Below are positions 53,201 to 64,000 of a stretch of 64,000 nt of DNA, piece by piece. The notes beneath the pieces were generated by a model. The model worked only from the letters and a program-made list of their open reading frames with translations, was not told the DNA's origin and made no database searches. Each line of letters begins with the position of its first letter. The first letter of the stretch is position 1. The stretch covers positions 2,356,001 through 2,420,000 of the forward strand of contig OZ244902.1 of assembly GCA_965221635.1 (NCBI GenBank), read 5' to 3'. Origin of the DNA: JAAXHB01 sp965221635 (GTDB lineage: Bacteria; Actinomycetota; Acidimicrobiia; Acidimicrobiales; Aldehydirespiratoraceae). A program made the position numbers and the translations under genes.

Positions 53201-56200
53201 GTGCCACAGACGGTGACCGTCACCGAGGGCGATGTCACTGGTTCATCGTTTGGGGTGAGTTTGGCGAATGCGCCCACCGGGGCGGTCACGGTGACGTTGA
53301 GCAGCGGCGACACGGACGCGGTGTCGGTGAGTCCGGTGTCGTTGACGTTCACCACACAGAACTGGGCCACCGCGCAGCAGGTGACGGTCACTGGTGTGGA
53401 AGACGACGACGCGTCTGATGAATCGGTGACGGTGTCGTTGGCTGGTTCTGGCGGGGGTTACGGCAACGCCACTGATGCTGTGACGGTGAACGTGAACGAT
53501 GACGACACACAGGGTTTGGTGGTGTTGCCGACGTCGCTGGATTTGGTTGAGGGTGGCCAGTCTCGTTCGTTCAAGGTGTCTTTGGCCACACGGCCCACGG
53601 GCGCGGTGGCGGTGGCAGTGTCGAGCGCGGATCCTGGTGCGGTGGTGGTGGATAGGCGGACGTTGAGGTTCACCACTTCTGATTGGAACCGTGCTCAGGA
53701 AGTGACGGTGGATGCGGTTGATGACCCGGATGCTGCTGATGAGGACGTGAGGGTGAAGCTGGTGGCCTCCGGCGCCGATTACCGCAATGTGCCCGCCGGT
53801 GGCGTGGACGTGACGGTGGATGATGACGAACCGGCGGTGTTGACCGTCTCGGTGTTGTCGTTGGATTTGGTGGAGGGCGGAGGCAACCGCGCCAGGGGTT
53901 CGTTCACGGTTGCTTTGGCGAGTCCGCCGACGGTGACGGTGACTGTTGGGGTGTCCAGCGCAGACACGGGTGCTGTGACGGTGGACAAGCGCGCGTTGAC
54001 GTTCACGACGTTTGATTGGAACGTTGCGCAGTCGGTGGTCGCGAGCGCGGTTGATGACCGCGACGCTGGGGACGAGTTGGTGAGGGTGGGTTTGGGTGCT
54101 GTTGGTGGCGAGTACACCGGCGTCACGGCCGGTGTGACGGTGAATGTGGACGATGACGAAACGGCGGCGTTGAGCGTGTCGCCGGGTTCGCTGGACCTGG
54201 TTGAGGGTGGCCGGGGTTCGTTCTCAGTGGCGTTGGCGACTCCGCCGACTGAAACGGTGGTCGTGCTGGTTTCCAGTCCCGACCCCGACGCGGTGTCGTT
54301 GGACCGGCGCACCTTGAACTTCACCACCTCGAATTGGGACACCAAGCAGTGGGTCACCGCGTGGGCGGTGCATGACGCGGACGCGGTTGATGAGAGCGTG
54401 AACGTGTCGGTCTCGGCGTCGCGCGGCGAATACGCCGGTGTGACCGCCACCGTGACTGTCAACGTTGACGATGACGACACCGCGGCGTTGGTGGTCACAC
54501 CAGGTTCGGTGGACATAACCGAAGGTGACTCCACCGGCGGGACGTTCACGGTCGCGCTGGCGACCCCTCCCTCAGAAGCGGTCACGGTCGCACTGTCGAA
54601 CCCGGACACCGGCGCGGTGTCGGTTGACAAGTCCTCGCTCACGTTCACCACCACGGATTGGAACACCGCGCAAACCGTCACGGTCACCCCGGTTGATGAC
54701 GATGACGCCAAGGACGAGACCGTGAGTGTGGGCCTTGCGGCGTCTGGTGGCGAGTACCAGGGTGTCACCAACAGCGTGACGGTGAATGTTGATGATGACG
54801 AGACGGCGCGGTTGTGGGTGTGGCCGGACGAGTTCAGCTTCAACGAGGGCGACACAAGCGGCGGGACTTTCAACGTGTTGATGAACGGTCCGCCCACTGA
54901 GACGGTGACGGTGACCATCACCAGTTCCGATCCGGGGGCTGTGTCGGTGGACAAGTCGACGTTGACGTTCAGCGCGGGTCGTCGCGGCAACGCGCAGGTT
55001 GTGAGAGTCACGCCCGTTGATGACGATGACGCGGTTGATGAGAACGTGAAGGTCAACTTGTTGGCCTCCGGCGGCGAATACTCCGGCGTGTACGAGACGG
55101 TGACCGTGGCGGTTGACGATGACGACACTGCGGGCATCAACGTGTCGGTGTCGACTTTGACGGTGCCTGAGGGTGGCAGCGGGTCGTTCACGGTGGTGTT
55201 GACCTCCGCCCCGACTGATGACGTGACAATTTCGGTGGGCAACAGTGGCCCCACCAGAACAACCGTGTCGCCCAAGGAACTGAAGTTCAGCGCTGCCAAT
55301 TGGAACACCGCTCAGACGGTGACGGTGTTCGGTGTTGAGGACTCTGTGGTGGGTGACCGCACCGACACGATCAAGTTGGACGCGTCGGGTGGCGATTACG
55401 CGTACATGACCGAAAGAGTCGAAGTGACCGTCACAGACAACGACAGCGGCCTGGTGGTGTCACCGGCGTCGCTGACGGTGGCCGAGGACGACGCGGTCGG
55501 TGAGAAGTTCACGGTGGCGTTGGCGGTTGCGCCGAGCGGCACGGTCACGGTGAACGTGACGGTCGCCGATGCCGGTGTGGCCACTGTGAGTCCGGCGTCT
55601 TTGACGTTCACCACCACCAACTGGGCCACGGCTCAGGAGGTCACGGTGGTGGCGATCGACAACTCCACGCTTGGTGATGTGACCACGACGGTCAACTTGG
55701 CCGCGTCCGGTGGTGGTTACGACGGCGAGACCGCGAGCGTGAGCGTGACGGTGACCGACGACGACGCGGCGTTCGTGCTGTCGCCGCCGACGTTGACCAT
55801 CAACGAAGGCGACACTCCTGGTGGCAGTGTCGGGGTGATTCTGGCCAACGCGCCAACCGGCACGGTCTCCGTGAGCGTCACCAACAGCGACACGTCAGTG
55901 CTCACGGTGAGCCCGGCGTCGTTGACGTTCACCACCACGAACTGGGCCACCGCGCAACAAGTGAGCGTGACCGCTGTTGACGACGCGGACGCGTCCGACG
56001 AAACCGCGAGCGTGTCACTGGCCGGGTCCGGTGGTGGCTACTCAGACGCCACCGGCAGCTTCACCGTGACCGTGAACGACGACGAGACCGCGGCGCTGAC
56101 CGTGTCGGTGACGTCGCTGGATCTGAACGAGGGCGGCGCCGGGGATGTGTTCACGGTTGCGTTGACCGCGCCACCAACAGAGACCGTGACTGTGACCGTG

Positions 56201-59200
56201 TCCAACCCGGATGCGGGCGCGGTTTCAGTGGACAGGTCGTCGTTGACCTTCACCGCCACCGATTGGAACACACCACAGACCGTGACCGTCGGCCCGGTTG
56301 ACGATGCTGACGCCGGCGACGAGCGGGTGATAGTGGGATTGGCGGCATCCGGTGGCGAGTACCAGGGCGTGACCGGCAGTGTCACCGTGAACGTTGATGA
56401 TGACGAGACAGCGGCGTTGAAGGTGTCCGTGTCGTCGCTGGACCTCACCGAGGGTGCCCGCAGCGGCGAGTTCACAGTGGCGTTGGCGACTCCGCCCACC
56501 GAGACGGTCACAGTGGCGGTGACCAGCGAGGACACCGGCGCGGTGTCGGTGGACGAGGCGGAGTTGAAGTTCACCGCCGAGAATTGGGACAAGGCCCAAA
56601 CGGTCACGGTCAGCGCGGTGGATGACAAGGACGCGGGCAACGAGTCCGTGACGGTTTCGCTGGCCGGGTCCGGTGGCGAGTACCAGGGTGTGACCGGCAG
56701 CGTGGTGGTGAACGTTGATGATGACGAGACGGCGGCGCTGGTGGTGTCACCGGGTTCGTTGACCGTCATCGAGGGCGGCCGCAGCGGTGAGTTCACGGTT
56801 GCGTTGGCGACTCCGCCCACCGCGACGGTGACGGTGGCGGTGTCGAGCGAGGACACCGGGGCTGTGTCGGTGGCCCCCACGACGTTGAGGTTCACGGCCG
56901 CGAACTGGGACACCGCTCAGGCCGTGACGGTCACCGGCGTGCAGGACGACGACGCCACCGATGAGTCGGTGCAGGTTGATTTGGCGGCGGCCGGTAACGA
57001 GTACCGGGGTGTGAACAGTCGGGTGACTGTGCGCGTGACCGACGATGACACGGTGGATCTGGTGGTGTTGCCCACGTCGGTGGCGTTGGTTGAGGGTGGC
57101 CAGTCTGGTTCGTTCAAGGTGTCCTTGGCCACTGAGCCGACCGGCACTGTGTCGGTGGCTGTGACCAGCGCTGATATCGGTGCGGTTACCACCAGGCAGC
57201 GCAGGTTGAGCTTCACCACCGATGATTGGAACCGCGCGCAGACAGTGACCGTGGATCCGGTTGATGACGCGGATGCCGCCGATGAGGACGTGAGGGTGAA
57301 ACTGTCGGCCTCTGGTGCCGATTACCGGGGTGTGGTCGGCGGTGTTGACGTGACCGTCGATGATGACGACCCAGCGGCGCTGAGCCTTCCGGTGTTGTCG
57401 TTGGATCTGGTCGAGGGTGGCAGCACCGACGGCAGGGCTCCATTCTCGGTGGCGTTGACCACTCCGCCCACCGGAACGGTCACCGTCACGGTGACCAGCG
57501 AGGACACCGGCGCGGTGTCGCTGGACAAGCGCACGTTGCACTTCACCGCCGCTGACTGGGACACCAAGCAGTGGGTCACCGCCACCGCGGTAGACGACGC
57601 AGATGCGGGTGACGAGAGCGTGAAGGTTTCGCTTGCTGCCACCGGTGTGGAGTACGAAGGTGTGTCCGGCAGCGTGCGGGTGCGCGTGGATGACGACGAG
57701 ACCGCTGCGTTGAGCGTGTCCGTGTCGACTTTGCAGCTCACCGAGGGAGGTACCAGGGCCGCGTTCAGGGTGGCATTGGCAACCCCGCCCACTGAGACCG
57801 TCACGGTCGCGGTGACCAGCAGCGACACCGGCGCCGCGGTGGTGAACAAGTCGTCGTTGACCTTCACCGCTACGGATTGGAACACCGCTCAGTCGGTGTC
57901 GGTGGATCCGGTTGACGACCCCGACGCGGGTGACGAGTCGGTGACGGTGTCGCTGGTGGCCGCCGGAGGCGAGTACGAGGGTGTGAGCGGCAGCGTGGCG
58001 GTGACCGTCGATGACGACGAAACCGCAAGGCTGCGGGTGTTCCGTGATTCGTTGAGCGTGAACGAGGGTGACACCACCGGCGCCACCTTCAACGTGTGGT
58101 TGTCGAACGTGCCCACCGAAACGGTCACAGTGACCGTGACCCCAGGCGACGCGGGCGCGGTTGCGGCGGCCCCGGCGTCGTTGACCTTCACGGCGTCTGA
58201 TTGGAACACAGCCAAGACCGTGAGGGTCACCGCGGTTGACGACGCGGACGCCGCGGATGAGAACGTGAAGGTGAACCTGGCCGGCTCTGGTGGTGAGTAC
58301 ACGGGCGTGGTCGAGTCGGTGGTGGTGGACGTGGACGACGACGAGACGGCCTCGTTGAGCGTGTCCGTGTCGTCGCTGACGGTGCCCGAAGGCGGCACCG
58401 GTTCGTTCACGGTGCAGCTGACCTCCGAACCCACCGAAGATGTGACCGTCGCGGTGGCGAACGGCAGCAAGGCCACCGCAACCGTGTCACCGGCGGGGTT
58501 GAAGTTCAGCGCGCAGAACTGGAACCAACCGCAAACCGTGACCGTCACCGGTGTTGAGGATCCTGTCGTGGGCGACCGCACAGACACGGTGAAGCTGGAC
58601 GCCTCCGGCGGCGATTACGACTTCCTGAGTGCCAGGGTGGAATTGACGGTGACCGACAACGACGCCGCGTTCGTGGTGTCACCGGCGGCCCTCACCGTCA
58701 CCGAGGGCGACGCCACCGGTGAGACGTTCACCGTTGCGTTGGCGCTCGCGCCCACAGGCGACGTCACCGTGAGCGTCACGGTCGCCGACACCAGTGTGGC
58801 CACGGCGAGCCCGGCGTCGCTGACGTTCACCACAAAGGACTGGGACACACCACAGCCAGTCACAGTCACCGCAGTGGATGACGCGGACGCCGCCGACGAC
58901 TCCACCACCGTGTCGCTGACCGCATCCGATGGCGGTTACGACCACGCCACCGGCACCGCGTCGGTGACCGTGGATGATGACGACACAGCCGCGATAGTCG
59001 TGTCGGTTCCGTCGCTGGACTTGGACGAGGGCGGGCCCGCGGGCACGTTCACGGTGGCGTTGGCGACCCTGCCAACCCAAACGGTCACGGTGAGCGTGAC
59101 CAGCGTCAACCTGAGTGCGGTAACGGTGAGCCCAACGTTGCTGACGTTCACCGCGGATGACTGGAACCAGCCGCAAACCGTCACAGCCACCCCGCTCGAT

Positions 59201-62200
59201 GACCCCGACGCCCGCGACGAGCCCGTGCTGGTCACCATGGCCGGATCCGGTGGCGAGTACCAGGACGTGATCGCCAGCGTGCAGGTCAACGTTGACGATG
59301 ACGAAACCGCGGCGCTGACCGTGTCGGTGTCGTCGTTGAGTCTTGTGGAGGGCGGCGCCACGGGTGAGTTCACGGTGGCGTTGACCTCGCCGCCGACCTC
59401 CACGGTTTCGGTGCGTGTCGAGAGCTCCGACACGGAGGCGGTAACGGTGAGCCCCTCGCCGTTGACGTTCACCGCCGATGATTGGAACACCGCCCAAACC
59501 GTCACGGTCACCGCCGTTCACGATCCCGACGCGGTGGACGAGTCGGTGACCGTGGGCTTGAGGGCAGGCAGCGGCGAATACGAGGGCATCACCGGCAGCG
59601 TCGCGGTGAGCGTGGACGACGACGACACAACAGGACTGGAACTGTCCACCACCACGGTGTCCGTGACCGAGGGTGGCGCCACCGGTTCGTTCACGGTGGC
59701 GTTGAGCACCCAACCCACCGCCGAGGTGACGGTGAGCTTGAGGAGCGACGACACCACCTCGGTGACGGTGAGTCCAACATCGCTGACATTCGACGCCGAC
59801 ACATGGGACACCGCCCAAACGGTCACGGTCACCGCCATCCAGGATGACGACGCGGTGGACGAGTCGGTGAGCGTGGCCTTGTCCGCCAATGGTGGCGATT
59901 ACGAGCGTGTCACCGGCAGCGTCACGGTGAGCGTGACCGACGACGACACCCCGGCCCTGGAGGTGTCGCAGGACTCGTTGAGGGTGGACGAGGGCGACAG
60001 AACCGGCGAGTCGTTCACGGTTGCGTTGGCGACAGCACCCACCGCCACGGTCATGGTGAGCGTCACCAGCGCCGATGCCGACGCGGTGGCGGTCAGTCCG
60101 ACGGCGTTGATCTTCACCACCACCAATTGGGCAACGCCGCAGTCGGTGACCGTCACCGGGGTGAGCGACCTGGACGCTGTTGACGAGAGCGTGACGGTCA
60201 CATTGTCGGCGTCCGGCGGCGATTACGAGAGCGTCACCAGCAGCGTCACCGTGACCGTTGACGATGACGACACAGCCGCGATCGTCGTGTCGGTTTCGTC
60301 TCTGGATCTGGTGGAGGGCGGCCCGACGGGTTCGTTCACGGTTGCTTTGGCGACCCTGCCCACCGAAACGGTCACGGTGGCGGTCGCCAGTGCCGACACC
60401 GGCGCGGTCACGGTGGACACCAGGTCGTTGACCTTCGACGCCACCAACTGGGAAACCGCACAAACGGTCACCGTCACCACCGTGGGCGACCCCGACGCCG
60501 GGAACGAGTCGGTGGCGGTGTCACTGCGCGCCTCGGGTGGCGAATACGACAACGTCACCAACAGCGTCACCGTGAACGTCGACGACGACGAAACAGCGGC
60601 GCTCACAGTGGCGCCAACCACGCTGAGCGTTGACGAGGGTGACACCACCGGCGACACGTTCACGGTGGTGTTGGCCACCCCGCCCACCGTTGAGGTGACG
60701 GTGAGCCTGACCAGCGAAGACGCCGAGGCGGTGGCGGTGACCCCGGCAACGGTGACCTTCGACGCCGACAACTACAACACGCCACAGACCGTCACCGTGA
60801 CGGCGGTGGACGACGCCGACGCCGGCGACGAAACCGTGCAGGTGAACGTGACCGCTGCCGGTGGCGAATACTCCGACGTGTCCGGCGCCGTGACGGTGAC
60901 CGTTAACGACGACGAAACCCCGGCGCTGACCGTGTCCAAGGCCACCGTGTCGTTGACCGAGGGTGGCGCCGACGGGTCGTTCACCGTGACGTTGGCGACA
61001 CCACCAACCGAAACGGTGACCGTGACCGTGACCAGCGCGGATGTGGGCGCGGTCGCAATTGCCGCCGGGTCGTCGCAGTTGACATTCGACGCCGACACCT
61101 GGAACACGCCACAAACGGTGACCGTTTCCGGTGTGCAAGACGACGACGCCACCGATGAGAGCGTGACCGTCACCGCCACAGCCGCCGGTGGCGAGTACGC
61201 CGCTGTGACCGCGGCTGTGACAGTGACCGTGGACGACGACGAAACCGTTGATCTCGAATTGTCGGCCGACACCGTGGCGTTGACCGAGGGTGGCGCCGAC
61301 GGCTCGTTCACCGTGGCGCTCACATCCGAACCCACCGCCGAGGTGACCGTGACGGTGACCAGCACCGACACAGGCGCCGTGACGGTGGCTGCGGCCTCGT
61401 CGTCTCTGACATTCGACGCCGACACCTGGAACACCCCGCAGTCGGTGACCGTGACCCCCGTTGACGACGCGGATGCCCGCGACGAGTCGGTGAGCGTGAG
61501 CCTGACCGCCTCCGGTGGTGACTACGCCACAGTGACCGGTGCTGTGACGGTGACCGTCGACGACGACGAAACCGCAGCGTTGACCCTCTCGCCCACGACG
61601 TTGAGCGTGGACGAGGGTGACACCACAGGTGACACGTTCACGGTGGTGCTCGCCACCCCGCCCACCGTTGAGGTGACCGTGACGGTGACCAGCGCGGATG
61701 CGGACGCGGTCACCGCGAGCCCCGCGACCCTCACCTTCGACGCCGACAACTACAACACGCCCCAGACCGTCACCGTGAAAGCGGTCGACGACGCCGACGC
61801 CACCGACGAAAACGTCACGGTCACCGCTAGCGCCGACGGCGGCGAGTACAACGACGTGACCAGCAGCGTGACCGTGGCAGTAAACGAAGACGAAACGGTC
61901 GGTTTGAGCCTGTCACCGGACTCGCTGCGCATTGTCGAGAACGGCGCCGACGGCTCCTTCACCGTGGCGCTCACCTCGGCGCCCACAGCCGAGGTGACCG
62001 TGACGGTGACCAGCGGCGACACCACCACGGCGACGGTGAGCCCGGCAGAGCTGAAGTTCACCGCGCAGGACTACGCGACACCCAAACCGGTTACCGTGTC
62101 CCCCGTTGACGATTCGGTTGCCGGTGACCGAACCGCCACGGTGACCATGGCGGCTTCCGGTGGCGACTACGAAGCCGTGAGCGGCACCGTGACCGTGACC

Positions 62201-64000
62201 GTCGGCGACGACGACGCCGCGCTCACCGTGTCACCCGAGGCGCTGACCGTCACCGAGGGCGACGCCACCGGCGAGACGTTCACCGTTCGCCTCGCGGCCC
62301 TGCCCAGCGGCACGGTCACCGTCACCTTGACGGTCGACAACACCACCGTTGCCTCGGTGAACCCCACAACGCTCACCTTCACAAACGCCAACTTCGCCGA
62401 TCCGCAAACGGTGACCGTCACAGGCCTCGACAACACCACTCTCGGTAGTGGCGCCGCCACGGTCACCCTCACCGCAGCCGACGGTGGTTACACCGGTGCG
62501 AGCGCCACGGTGGCTGTGACCGTGATCGATGACGACGCCGCGTTGATCTTGTCCACCGACACGCTGACCATCGACGAAGGCACCGAAGGCGCCCTCAACG
62601 TGAGGCTCAGCACCCAGCCCACAGGCACGGTCACGGTCACGTTGACCAGTTCCGACACGGGCGCGGCAACGGTGAGCCCGGCCACGTTGGCGTTCACCGC
62701 GGACGACTACCAAACCCCCAAGCCGGTGACGGTCACCGCGCTGCAGGACAACGACGCGGCCGACGAGTCGGTGACGGTGTCGCTGAGCCCGTCGGGTGGC
62801 GATTACGGCAACGCCCGAGCCGACGTGAGTGTGTCGATCACCGATGACGAAACGGCGGGCATCGCCGTGTCGGTGTCTTCGCTGGCGCTCACCGAGGGTG
62901 GCACCAACACGTTCACCGTGGCGTTGACCACCGAACCAACCGCTGAGGTGACCGTGACGGTGACCAGCGGCGACACCGGCGCGGTGACGGTGAGCCCGGC
63001 GCAGTTGACGTTCACCACCACCAACTGGGCCACCGCGCAAACCGTGACACTCACCGGGGTTCAAGACGACGACGACACCCACGAAACCGTGACCGTTTCG
63101 ATGAGCGCCACCGGCGGCGACTACCAGGGTGTGACCTCAACGGTGACCGCTCGGGTGGCCGACGACGAAGCCGCCGCGATCGTCGTGTCGGTGCTGTCGC
63201 TCACCTTGGCCGAGGGCGCATCGGACACCTTCGACGTGGTGCTCACCAAGCCGCCAACAGCCACGGTGACCGTGGCCGTCACCGTCGCCGCCGACGACGA
63301 CAACGACAACGCGGCCGCCACGGTGACACCGGCGCTGTTGACCTTCACCACCGCCAACTACAACACCGCGCAAACGGTGACCGTGACCGCCACCGAAGAC
63401 GCCGGCGCCGGTGACCGCAACACCATGATCGACCTGGCGGCAACCTCAACCGACAGCGACTACTCCGGGTTGACCGCGCAAGTTGCCCTCACGGTCACCG
63501 ACGACGACGCGGCGCTGGTGGTGTCGGCCACCACCGTGCAGGCAACCGAGAACCGGCCCGCGGAAACCTTCACCGTGAACCTGGCGGCCCGGCCCACAAG
63601 CAATGTGATTGTCACGATCACCAGCAGCGACCCCGAATCCGTGAGGGTGATCCCAAGCACCATGACGTTCACGCCGCTGGCCCACGCCAGAACCCAAACC
63701 GTGAACCTGGTGACCCCCAACGACGACGACGCCAACGACGAAAGGGTCACGGTGACCCTCACGTCCTCCGGTGGCGGCTACGACGGCCTCAGCCGCACGG
63801 TCACCGTGAACGTCACCGACGACGACACGGCCGGTTTTGTGCTCTCCGATGACGACCTCACCGTGCCCGAGGGCACCTCCACCACCTTCACGGTGGCGTT
63901 GGCCACCCAACCCGACAGCACCGTGACCGTCACGGTCGCCAGCGCGGACACCACCGCGGCGTCGGTGAACGAGCAAACGCCTGGAGATCCAGTGGTGTTG
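29246..64000 (+). CDS. Giant surface protein 3, continuation beyond the frameshift (3' end outside window)
   Basis: From 29246 the frame with codons at positions 3n+2 has no stop to 64000: 11,585 codons. I checked phase at 40202, 47282, 55982, 60002 and 63962, and all agree. The content is entirely Calx-beta-like repeats of about 107 residues, roughly 108 units, each with SGG.Y and VDDDE-type ends and almost no cysteine. There is no signal peptide or start-like context here, so this is not a separate gene. Joined to the 5' part with one base restored it gives at least 13,673 codons. No SLH domain, hinge or stop is reached, so the C-terminal anchor is unknown; by analogy with genes 1 and 2 an SLH end is expected. 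The function is inferred only as an extremely long, acidic, probably calcium-stiffened extracellular fibre or adhesin. Confidence 0.88.
33541..34190 (+). repeat. Two adjacent, nearly identical Calx-beta-like units
   Basis: The stretch starting GCGTTGACCGTGTCGGGGTC at 33551 recurs at 33872, exactly 321 bp later, with only a few changes over the unit. Most neighbouring units differ much more, so this looks like a recent one-domain duplication. Confidence 0.85.
36653..58568 (+). repeat. Higher-order repeat: four copies of a 16-18-domain block
   Basis: A variant unit with VGDRTDT then EAAGGDY and LLSAS occurs at 36653, 41810, 47297 and 52772, with a divergent form at 58568. Spacings are 5157, 5487, 5475 and 5796 bp. 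A second variant, VGDRTDT then DASGGDYAYMTE, occurs at 40205, 44396, 49871 and 55349 (spacings 4191, 5475, 5478). The copies from 41810 to about 56090 are closely alike in DNA. The 4191 spacing is short by exactly four 321-bp units. Confidence 0.88.

Noticed and set aside
36653..58568. CRISPR array or mobile-element explanation for the regular repeats
   Set aside because: Units are ~321 bp, all coding in one frame with protein-level consensus; there are no short palindromic repeats with spacers, no cas genes and no transposase or terminal inverted repeats.
29268..64000. Idea that the region after 29267 is a separate gene or a pseudogene
   Set aside because: There is no signal peptide or promoter, the frame is intact for 34.7 kb, and one added C joins it seamlessly to the upstream repeats.

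Overview
This is high-GC actinobacterial chromosome. The signs are GTG starts, -10-only leaderless promoters (TAnnnT about 8 nt before a GTG), a PdtaR-type ANTAR response regulator and a type II fatty-acid synthase operon. The three secreted giant proteins, two of which end in S-layer-homology (SLH) repeats, suggest an Acidimicrobiia-like organism; that placement is an inference and not certain.

Layout. Bases 1-3949 (minus strand) hold a fatty-acid synthesis operon in the order fabD, fabH, fabG, acpP, fabF, with fabF running off the left edge. A divergent promoter region (3950-4260) separates it from a plus-strand tRNA-Leu(CAA). From there to the end everything is on the plus strand: a small coiled-coil protein gene (4388-4687), an 18-codon deletion remnant of an ANTAR regulator (4684-4746), giant gene 1 (5024-12784, 2586 aa), an intact ANTAR regulator (12867-13529), giant gene 2 (13676-22561, 2961 aa) and giant gene 3 (22983 to beyond 64000).

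The giant proteins share one plan: a signal peptide ending in GAQ, then a long string of ~107-residue Calx-beta-like Ig-fold repeats (core pattern EGG..xxF.V.L...P, then a TF..xNW/Y..xQ.VTV block, then DD.DA.DE, ASGG.Y and finally VDDDE). Genes 1 and 2 close with a polyglycine hinge and three SLH domains that should tether them to the cell envelope; the end of gene 3 is outside the window. Gene 1 has 20 repeats, gene 2 has 25 and gene 3 has roughly 115-120 in the window.

The main result is gene 3. Its annotated-style ORF stops at 29267, but only because a C run at 29243-29245 is one base short of what the repeat consensus needs. Past that point the reading frame is open for 34,755 nt to the last base of the window. 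With the missing base restored the gene is at least 13,673 codons and still unfinished. Inside it are a 1.65-kb module repeated three times, carrying an unrecognised two-cysteine domain, and a 5.2-5.8-kb higher-order repeat of 16-18 domains present about four times.

The gene 1/gene 2 locus looks like a tandem duplication of an ancestral unit (leaderless promoter, coiled-coil gene, ANTAR regulator, giant gene). The left copy lost the body of the regulator and the right copy lost the coiled-coil gene, each apparently by deletion between 8-bp direct repeats.
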